From positions 1-30,032 of the forward strand of contig CAXBPZ010000009.1 of the NCBI GenBank assembly GCA_963977845.1: 30,032 bases of DNA, given 5' to 3'. Numbering within the stretch: the first letter of the stretch is position 1; every line of letters starts with the position of its first letter. The DNA is from Methylopumilus sp003533095. GTDB lineage: Bacteria; Pseudomonadota; Gammaproteobacteria; Burkholderiales; Methylophilaceae. The notes below the pieces were generated by a model. It searched no databases, was not told where the DNA came from, and saw nothing but the letters and a program-made list of their open reading frames with translations. A program made the position numbers and the translations under genes. Below, piece after piece: positions 24,013 to 30,032 of the stretch.

Positions 24013-24960
24013 TTGTATAAAAAAACTCTTTTCATTTTTCTTTTTATTGCTTCTTTATTTGTATCAAATGCACATACTGAAGAATCTGTAAATTATCTTT
24101 TAACAGCAGCCTCAAAGGGCGATATTGAGACAGTAAGTGCTATTTTAGAAAGTGGTGGCAATCCAAATACTAAAGATGAGGATGGTGTCACAGCATTAAT
24201 GTATGCTGCAAGGAAAGACATGGATAAGATTGTGGCACTTTTAATTAAAAAAGGTGCAGCAGTAAATGCAACTGAAAACAATGGTTGGACTGCATTAATG
24301 TTCGCAGCCAAAAAAAATTATATCCGATCAGCTCAGTTACTACTCGATAATGGAGCAGATCCTAAAATAAGAGACAGTGATGGATGGAGCGCTTATGGAT
24401 TAGCTGCCATATCAGGATTTCATGACACTGTAGACCTTTTAATTAAGCATGGTATTGATCCTAATAACACTAATGATGCTGGACAAACTGTTTTAATGTA
24501 TGCAGCTAAAAATGGTGATATTAAAACCATTGAAACATTACTTGATCATGGCGCTGACCCTAATATTGTAGATAAATATAAATGCAGTCCTCTAATGTAT
24601 GCTTCTAGAGAAGGCAATGCAGATGCCGTTGCTCTCTTTATAAAACGTGGCGTAAAAATTGATTACGAAGATCAATTTAATTGGACAGCGCTTACTTGGG
24701 CTACTAAAAAGAATCATTTAGCAGTCGCCAAAATCCTTATAGGAAACGGCGCTAATATTGATCGTAAAGATTCTGATGGCACGCCAATTCTTCATTATGC
24801 TGTAGCAAATAAATCCAAAGAAATGACTCAACTTTTTATTGACTCAAAGGTTAATTTAAAAGCAAAAGATCGTTATGGATTAACAGCTCTTGTATATGCG
24901 CTTAAGGCTAAAAATACTGAGATTGTTGATCTGATTAAAAATGCAGGTGGCAGTTACTAA
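24013..24960 (+). CDS. Exported ankyrin-repeat protein (nine repeats)
   Basis: A 315-residue protein read from a TTG start three bases after sucD. The start is supported because it gives a typical signal peptide (MYKKTLFIFLFIASLFVSNA, 1-20); the first internal ATG would lose it and the first repeat. The mature protein is almost wholly nine ankyrin repeats of ~33 residues, with consensus DGxTALMYAAKxGDxxxVxLLLxxGADPN. It should be periplasmic. It resembles exported ankyrin proteins such as Pseudomonas AnkB, known beside a catalase gene, but no function can be assigned here. Its position between sucCD and nadE suggests cotranscription; any link with those enzymes is unproven. Confidence 0.88.
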   Translation: MYKKTLFIFLFIASLFVSNAHTEESVNYLLTAASKGDIETVSAILESGGNPNTKDEDGVTALMYAARKDMDKIVALLIKKGAAVNATENNGWTALMFAAKKNYIRSAQLLLDNGADPKIRDSDGWSAYGLAAISGFHDTVDLLIKHGIDPNNTNDAGQTVLMYAAKNGDIKTIETLLDHGADPNIVDKYKCSPLMYASREGNADAVALFIKRGVKIDYEDQFNWTALTWATKKNHLAVAKILIGNGANIDRKDSDGTPILHYAVANKSKEMTQLFIDSKVNLKAKDRYGLTALVYALKAKNTEIVDLIKNAGGSY

Positions 24961-24965
24961 ACATC

Positions 24966-26561
24966 ATGAAAATAGCCCTAGCGCAAATAAATTCATTTGT
25001 TGGTGATATTGAGAATAATAGCAACCATATCATTAAGCGCGCTAAGGAAGCCTCTAAAAAAGGAGCTGAATTATTTATTACCCCTGAACTTTCTATATGT
25101 GGCTATCCGCCTGAAGATCTTGTCTTAAGAAAAGATTTTGTGGATGCATGCTCAAAAGCTTTAAAAAAAATTGCCAAAGCTGTACCTTTGATTAAAGTAA
25201 TCGTGGGACATCCATTAAAAAAAGGTAGCAAAATATATAATGGAGCCTCATTGCTTTTTAAAGGAAAAATTCAAGGTACCTATTTCAAACAAACTCTGCC
25301 AAATTATGGTGTATTTGACGAAAATCGATATTTTGACTCAGGTGATAAAGAATTTATTTTTACTCATAAAGGCTTAAAAATTGCTCTCCTAATCTGTGAA
25401 GATGCCTGGAGTATTTCACCTAATAAATTGCTCAAGAAAAAATTAGTGGATGGCATTGTTGTAATTAATGCATCTCCTTATGAAATAGAAAAATCTGATA
25501 TTCGAATAAAAGTAATTTCTAAACTAGCAAAAGAAACTAAATCTACAGTAATCTACCTCAATGCGATTGGGGGTCAAGATGAGCTAATATTTGATGGCGG
25601 TTCTTTTATTATTAATAAAGAAGCAAAACTTTTGCATCAATTACCCTTCTTTAAAGAAGAAACAGCAATTATTGATGTTTTTTCAAAAACAAGTACTAAA
25701 AATAATATCCCTAAAGCGCCTTATAGTAAGGAAGCGCATCTATATGAAGCGCTTAAATTAGCGCTCAAAGATTATGTAATTAAAAATAACTTTAAAAACA
25801 TATTTATAGGTTTATCTGGTGGTATCGATTCTGCTTTAGTTTTGGCAATAGCAAATGACACATTTGATAAAAAAAATATTACCGCTGTGATGATGCCTTC
25901 AGAATTTACGGCGAAATTAAGTATTACAGAGTCTAGAAAAATGATAAAAAATACTGGGGTCAATTACAAGGAAATAGACATTCAATCTATTTTCAAGCTT
26001 TTCAGAAAAACAATGGCTAGTGAATTTATCAACAAACCTTTTGATACCACTGAAGAAAACTTACAGGCTCGTATTAGAGGTGTTTTATTAATGGCACTTT
26101 CTAATAAATTTAATGGTCTTGTAATATCAACAAGTAATAAAAGTGAAACAGCTGTGGGCTATACAACTCTCTATGGTGATATGGTCGGAGGATTTGCACT
26201 TCTTAAAGATGTACCAAAGACATGGGTTTATAAACTAGCACATTATAGAAATTCAATATCATCAATCATCCCAAATGAAATAATCAGGAGGCCGCCAACC
26301 GCAGAATTAAGACCCAATCAACTTGATCAGAACAGCCTCCCTAAATATGAAATTCTTGATAAGATAATTGAACTTTATATTGAAAAAGATTTAGATATAT
26401 CTTCAATTGTAAAAAAAGGTTTTTCTAGCAAAAATGTGAATCACGTTGTAAAGTTAATTAACAATAATGAATTCAAAAGAGCTCAAAGTCCAATAGGTCC
26501 AAAAATTACTCATAGAGCTTTTGGAAAAGATAGAAGATACCCTATTACCTTTAAACATTAA
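24966..26561 (+). CDS. nadE: Glutamine-dependent NAD+ synthetase NadE
   Basis: The last step of NAD synthesis: amidation of deamido-NAD+ with ATP and glutamine. It has 531 residues. An N-terminal nitrilase-type glutaminase domain (about 1-250) carries the triad E41 (TPELSICG), K108 (TYFKQTLPNYG) and C144 (LLICEDAW). A C-terminal synthetase domain has the PP-loop SGGIDS at 284-289, then TSNKSETAVGYTTLYGDM and RRPPTAELRPNQ. It starts five bases after the ankyrin gene and is followed 21 bases later by glnB. Linkage of this NadE form with PII is recurrent in proteobacteria, and PII control of such enzymes has been reported. Confidence 0.97.
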   Translation: MKIALAQINSFVGDIENNSNHIIKRAKEASKKGAELFITPELSICGYPPEDLVLRKDFVDACSKALKKIAKAVPLIKVIVGHPLKKGSKIYNGASLLFKGKIQGTYFKQTLPNYGVFDENRYFDSGDKEFIFTHKGLKIALLICEDAWSISPNKLLKKKLVDGIVVINASPYEIEKSDIRIKVISKLAKETKSTVIYLNAIGGQDELIFDGGSFIINKEAKLLHQLPFFKEETAIIDVFSKTSTKNNIPKAPYSKEAHLYEALKLALKDYVIKNNFKNIFIGLSGGIDSALVLAIANDTFDKKNITAVMMPSEFTAKLSITESRKMIKNTGVNYKEIDIQSIFKLFRKTMASEFINKPFDTTEENLQARIRGVLLMALSNKFNGLVISTSNKSETAVGYTTLYGDMVGGFALLKDVPKTWVYKLAHYRNSISSIIPNEIIRRPPTAELRPNQLDQNSLPKYEILDKIIELYIEKDLDISSIVKKGFSSKNVNHVVKLINNNEFKRAQSPIGPKITHRAFGKDRRYPITFKH

Positions 26562-26570
26562 TGTATAAAA

Positions 26571-26575
26571 GAGGG
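26571..26575 (+). promoter_or_regulatory. Strong ribosome binding site of glnB
   Basis: GAGGG, seven bases before the glnB ATG, is one of the few strong Shine-Dalgarno sequences in the window. It suggests glnB is translated more strongly than its tightly packed neighbours. Confidence 0.6.
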
Positions 26576-26582
26576 AAGACAG

Positions 26583-26921
26583 ATGAAAAAAATCGAAGCA
26601 GTAATCAAGCCATTCAAATTAGATGAAGTGAGAGAAGCTCTTTCTGAAATTGGCATTAATGGAATTACAGCTACTGAAGTCAAAGGCTTCGGAAGACAAA
26701 AAGGACATACCGAACTCTACAGAGGTGCTGAATATGTAATTGATTTTTTACCTAAAATCAAATTAGATATTATTGTGTCAGATAAAATGGTGAAAAAAGT
26801 AATTGAAGCAATATCCACTGCAGCACATACTGGCAAAATTGGTGATGGCAAAATTTTTGTCAGTAACATAGAGGAAGTGGTAAGAATTAGAACGGGCGAA
26901 ACAGGCGAATCTGCTATTTAA
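26583..26921 (+). CDS. glnB: Nitrogen regulatory PII protein GlnB
   Basis: The 112-residue trimeric PII sensor of 2-oxoglutarate, ATP/ADP and glutamine status. The uridylylation site Tyr51 lies in the T-loop RGAEYVIDFLPK, and both PROSITE-type blocks are recognisable: YRGAEY and TGKIGDGKIFV. It targets glutamine synthetase adenylylation, NtrB and other enzymes. Its position behind nadE matches conserved linkage. GlnB versus GlnK cannot be decided fully from sequence, but the absence of an adjacent amtB favours GlnB. The stop overlaps that of kdsB by four bases (TTAA). Confidence 0.96.
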   Translation: MKKIEAVIKPFKLDEVREALSEIGINGITATEVKGFGRQKGHTELYRGAEYVIDFLPKIKLDIIVSDKMVKKVIEAISTAAHTGKIGDGKIFVSNIEEVVRIRTGETGESAI

Positions 26922-27667
26922 TTAGAAAATAGCTTTCGAACCTTTTCAAGATCTTCAGGTGTATCAACGCCAATCATTGGATTGTCAATTGATTCTACAA
27001 TGCCAATTTTATAACCTGCATAAAGAATTCTAAGCTGCTCTAATTTTTCAATATCTTCCAATTCAGTCTGCGCTATATTCTTATAGCCTTTTAGAAATTG
27101 AGCACGATAAGCATATATACCAATATGTTTAAAAAACCCTTCTTTTCCCATCATCTTTTGAGCAAATTTATCTCTCGGAAAAGGGATAGGTGCCCGACTA
27201 AAATATAAAGCTTGCGAATTTTTATCTACTACAACTTTGACATTATTTGGATTAATGAAATCATCATAATCTGAAATGGAATGGCATGCTGAAGAAACAA
27301 AAACGTCTTCATGATGATCCAAATACTCTGCAACATGATCAATTAATGATGGGTTAATAAGCGGCTCATCACCTTGAACGTTAACAACAATTTCATGGTC
27401 TGACCAACCCATTAAATTAACGACTTCTACTACACGATCAGTGCCCGACTTATGATTGATATCAGTCATCATGGCTTTAAAGCCAAATTTTTTAACAACG
27501 TCAAAAATCTTTTGATCGTCAGTTGCAACCACAACATCATTAGCTTTACTTTTTAATGATTGCTTTACAACATGAATTACCATAGGAAAACCACCGATAT
27601 CTAAAAGAGGTTTTCCCTCTAATCTACTGCTTTGATATCTGGCTGGAATGACAACTTTAAATGTCAT
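26918..27667 (-). CDS. kdsB: CMP-Kdo synthetase KdsB
   Basis: KdsB activates 3-deoxy-D-manno-octulosonate with CTP for lipopolysaccharide inner-core synthesis in the cytosol. It has 249 residues. N-terminal nucleotide-binding motif IPARYQSSRLEGKPL (about 7-21), then VVNVQGDEPLI (about 96-106), YFSRAPIPFPRD and HIGIYAYRAQFL are all standard. It is the last gene of the msbA-lpxK-ycaR-kdsB set for lipid A/Kdo synthesis and export, and its ATG overlaps the ycaR stop (ATGA). Confidence 0.97.
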   Translation of the reverse strand: MTFKVVIPARYQSSRLEGKPLLDIGGFPMVIHVVKQSLKSKANDVVVATDDQKIFDVVKKFGFKAMMTDINHKSGTDRVVEVVNLMGWSDHEIVVNVQGDEPLINPSLIDHVAEYLDHHEDVFVSSACHSISDYDDFINPNNVKVVVDKNSQALYFSRAPIPFPRDKFAQKMMGKEGFFKHIGIYAYRAQFLKGYKNIAQTELEDIEKLEQLRILYAGYKIGIVESIDNPMIGVDTPEDLEKVRKLFSN

Positions 27668-27846
27668 GAATAATCTTCATTATCTTTAAGTAGTCTCGCT
27701 TCACTCTCCAATAAAATAGGAATACCATCTTTAATAGGGTATGCAAGCTTAGCAGATTTTGATATGAGCTCATTTTGCTCTTTTTTATAAATTAATGGCC
27801 CTTTTGTGACAGGGCAAACTAAGATTTTTAATAGATTTTTATCCAT
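27664..27846 (-). CDS. ycaR: Trm112/YcaR family small protein
   Basis: A 60-residue protein of the UPF0434/Trm112-like family, collinear with E. coli YcaR (LLKILVCPVTKGPL, LAYPIKDGIPILLESEAR). The family fold is a small zinc-ribbon-derived domain. Here only Cys11 of the usual cysteines remains; positions 14 and 29 are Thr and Ser, so zinc binding is unlikely. The function is unknown, though it is nearly always found between lpxK and kdsB. It overlaps lpxK by eight bases and kdsB by four. Confidence 0.93.
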   Translation of the reverse strand: MDKNLLKILVCPVTKGPLIYKKEQNELISKSAKLAYPIKDGIPILLESEARLLKDNEDYS

Positions 27847-28831
27847 GGCTTATGTATTTCAACTTTTTTAAAATAACATTAGTAAACTTCAAATCTATAT
27901 CAGCATCAACTGGCAAATACCAAAAATTATCTTGAGCGAATTTCTCGCATTTCATAGCATCTTTTTCAGTCATTATAATATTCTTGCCGCTTAAAGTTTT
28001 AAAATCTTTCTTAGAAAATCGATAATGATCCTGATAAGATGAACTATCAAATTCTAAGCCAAAAGATTTAAGATCATTAAAAAATCGATTTGGATTGCCA
28101 ATACCAGCAATTGCATGAATATTCCTTAAATGTACCTTAGTAAGTGGAATTTTTTGTTTGGTTTTTAAATTAACTAAAAATTTGCTCTTATATTTCATCA
28201 GGTAACTATGCTCTATCACCTTTTTATGATTGCACACAATAGCATCTACATCATTCAATTTATGTTTAAGCTCTCGAAGTGGTCCTGCTGGGAAAAGATA
28301 TCCGTTTCCAAATTCTCTAGTACCATCTATCACAAGTACTTCTATATCACGCATTAAACGATAATGCTGAAGCCCATCGTCAGATAAAATGACATTTATT
28401 CTTTTATACTTTTTAATAAGTGCTTTTGCTGCCATCACCCTATCTTTTGAAACAAAAACTGGCATACGAATATGTTTTTGAATCAAAATGGGTTCGTCAC
28501 CTACTTCATCTACATTGCTTTTTTGATTAACTTCAATGACACCTTTTACGCTAGAGCCATATCCTCTAGATATAACACCGGGATAGTATCCATTTTTTTT
28601 CAATTCTTTTGCAAGATGGATAATTAAAGGAGTTTTTCCTGTACCTCCTAACGTAATATTTCCAACAATCACCACAGGCACTTTAAACTTAAAAGATTTT
28701 AAAAAATTAAATCGATAAAGATATTTTCTAATTAATGATATTAAAAAAAAGATTGCTGATAAAGGAAGAAGAAATAAAGAGGCTGAACTTTTTGAGTAAT
28801 ACATTTTAGAGAGAGCCTCGTATGCAATCAA
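27839..28831 (-). CDS. lpxK: Tetraacyldisaccharide 4'-kinase LpxK
   Basis: LpxK phosphorylates the 4' position of tetraacyldisaccharide-1-phosphate to make lipid IVA, at the inner face of the inner membrane. It has 330 residues. An N-terminal hydrophobic segment (about 18-35) anchors it, the P-loop is GGTGKT at 62-67, and SDDGLQHYRLMRDIE carries the catalytic Asp of LpxK kinases. The start is four bases after the msbA stop. Gene order msbA-lpxK-ycaR-kdsB is the classical one. Confidence 0.96.
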   Translation of the reverse strand: MIAYEALSKMYYSKSSASLFLLPLSAIFFLISLIRKYLYRFNFLKSFKFKVPVVIVGNITLGGTGKTPLIIHLAKELKKNGYYPGVISRGYGSSVKGVIEVNQKSNVDEVGDEPILIQKHIRMPVFVSKDRVMAAKALIKKYKRINVILSDDGLQHYRLMRDIEVLVIDGTREFGNGYLFPAGPLRELKHKLNDVDAIVCNHKKVIEHSYLMKYKSKFLVNLKTKQKIPLTKVHLRNIHAIAGIGNPNRFFNDLKSFGLEFDSSSYQDHYRFSKKDFKTLSGKNIIMTEKDAMKCEKFAQDNFWYLPVDADIDLKFTNVILKKLKYISHG

Positions 28832-28835
28832 AATA

Positions 28836-30032
28836 TTACTTCAAACCTTTTTTGTAGAGAACCGAATAATGTTTACAACGCTTAATTAATTGTTTGTGTG
28901 TTCCGATATCAATAACCCTTGATTTCTCAATCACAACGATTCGATCAGCATTTAAAATTGTAGAGAGTCTATGCGCAATAACTAAAGTTGTCCTGTTTTT
29001 CATTAAGTTATCTAAAGCCGACTGAACATATTTTTCAGAATGTGAATCTAATGCTGATGTGGCTTCATCAAGAAGTAATATCGGTGCATTTTTTAAAATA
29101 GCGCGAGCTATTGCAATTCTTTGACGTTGCCCCCCCGATAATCTCACGCCCCTATCTCCAATCTCATGATCTAATTGGTTTTCAAGTGGCTCAATAAATT
29201 CCCATGCGTTAGCTGCTATCGCGGCTTTTTTTACCTCTTCTTTACTTACAGGCCTATCCAGAGCACCATACGCTATATTATTAAATATAGTGTCATTAAA
29301 TAAGATAGTATCTTGACTTACAAGTGAGTACTGACTTCTTAAATTTCTTAGTTTGAGATCTTGAATATTAATACCGTCTAATAATATTAGACCCTGCTCA
29401 ATCTCATAAAATCTTGGAAGTAAATTCATCAGCGTTGTTTTTCCCCCGCCTGATTTACCAACAAGGGCCACTTTCTCACCAGGCTTAATATTTAAATTAA
29501 TACCCTCAAGAATGTTATGTTTACTATTTTGATATTTGAATGTTAAATTAGATATTTTTATATGGCCCTTTGCACGCTTAATATTTTTTAAGCCACGATC
29601 AATCTCTGGAACTTCATCCATTAATCCAAATACACTTCTTGCGGCTGCTATAGCGATTTGAACTTTATCATTGATTGAAGTTAAGCTCTTAATTGGCGCA
29701 ATAATCATTAACAAAGCACCAAAAAAAGCAGCAAATTGCCCTGCAGAAAATTTACCAAATGAATAGAAAGCAATACCAGATAATGCAATGCCCGCTAAAA
29801 TTTCTACGGTAAAAGAATTTAGTGCAATTATTCTGACGAGCTTAGTTTGTGCTTTTCTTATTTTTTCAGAGATTTTAATAAATCGATTAACTTCATATTG
29901 ATTTGAACCAAAAATTTTAACAATTCTTTGCCCTGAAATGGCCTCATCAGAAGACATTGTTAACTCGCCCATGGCATGCTGTGAAACAGTACCAGCATTT
30001 CTAAGTCTGGGTGACATTATCTTTAAATAAAA
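28836..30032 (-). CDS. msbA: Lipid A export ABC transporter MsbA, 5'-truncated by window
   Basis: MsbA is the homodimeric flippase that moves lipid A-core across the inner membrane. About 398 of an expected ~580 residues are present. The frame stays open through the right edge (Phe-Tyr-Leu-Lys-Ile precedes the first in-window Met), so the N-terminal helices lie outside and the ATG at 30017 is not the start. Present are the last membrane helices, then a full nucleotide-binding domain: Walker A GKSGGGKTT, Q-loop SLVSQDTILF, signature LSGGQRQR, Walker B ILLLDEATSALD and H-loop VIAHRLST. It heads the lipid A/Kdo operon. Confidence 0.95.
   Translation of the reverse strand, partial: FYLKIMSPRLRNAGTVSQHAMGELTMSSDEAISGQRIVKIFGSNQYEVNRFIKISEKIRKAQTKLVRIIALNSFTVEILAGIALSGIAFYSFGKFSAGQFAAFFGALLMIIAPIKSLTSINDKVQIAIAAARSVFGLMDEVPEIDRGLKNIKRAKGHIKISNLTFKYQNSKHNILEGINLNIKPGEKVALVGKSGGGKTTLMNLLPRFYEIEQGLILLDGINIQDLKLRNLRSQYSLVSQDTILFNDTIFNNIAYGALDRPVSKEEVKKAAIAANAWEFIEPLENQLDHEIGDRGVRLSGGQRQRIAIARAILKNAPILLLDEATSALDSHSEKYVQSALDNLMKNRTTLVIAHRLSTILNADRIVVIEKSRVIDIGTHKQLIKRCKHYSVLYKKGLK

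Noticed and set aside
24013..24960. Ankyrin repeats as eukaryotic-type effector or recent transfer
   Set aside because: Base composition and spacing match the neighbours, and the signal peptide is bacterial; nothing suggests recent acquisition.
1..30032. Defence system, CRISPR array, prophage, insertion sequence or tRNA
   Set aside because: I looked on both strands and found no repeat-spacer pattern, transposase, integrase, nuclease-helicase cluster or cloverleaf; the window is housekeeping sequence.

Overview
The window is a compact, A+T-rich stretch of a bacterial chromosome (mid-30s % G+C by eye). It carries 31 protein genes, two of them cut by the window edges. No rRNA, tRNA, CRISPR array, insertion sequence or phage gene is visible. 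No gene-free stretch exceeds 124 bases. Proteins such as the ~400-residue TrpS, the IspZ/YciI/BolA/parvulin cluster, the nadE-glnB pair and msbA-lpxK-ycaR-kdsB fit a Betaproteobacterium. The low G+C and extreme compaction fit a streamlined planktonic lineage, for example Methylophilaceae of the 'Ca. Methylopumilus' type. That placement is inferred from gene content and style; no marker gene proves it.

Layout: (1) 1-5656, plus strand: a 5'-truncated kup, an M48 lipoprotein protease, then dapD-yffB-dapE-prmB (lysine/meso-DAP synthesis plus release-factor/ribosomal-protein-type glutamine methylation). The first ~84 bases look foreign to kup. (2) 5653-9858, minus strand: M50 protease-trpS-scpA-scpB-rluB, read from a short upstream region holding a perfect 17-bp palindrome. 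(3) 9927-10802, minus strand: a PHP phosphoesterase, divergent from (4) yciB-yciI-bolA-parvulin PPIase (10862-12776), which ends in a clear intrinsic terminator. (5) feoA-feoB behind a strong Fur-box match. (6) purL followed closely by a secreted ankyrin protein, a secreted SMP-30-like propeller and a DUF455 ferritin-like protein. (7) serB on the minus strand. (8) sucC-sucD-secreted ankyrin protein-nadE-glnB on the plus strand. (9) msbA-lpxK-ycaR-kdsB on the minus strand, running off the right edge.

Genes within operons are separated by a few bases or overlap (ATGA, TTGA and TAATG junctions). All three convergent junctions are the same four-base TTAA, in which one palindrome supplies the TAA stop of both genes; no intrinsic terminator lies between them.

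Most of the window is core metabolism and envelope biogenesis: potassium uptake, DAP, purines, serine, NAD, Kdo/lipid A export, the TCA succinyl-CoA step and iron uptake. I found no convincing undescribed defence or mobile system. The least-explained genes are the two exported ankyrin proteins, the exported SMP-30-like propeller with apparently intact metal ligands, and the DUF455 di-iron candidate.
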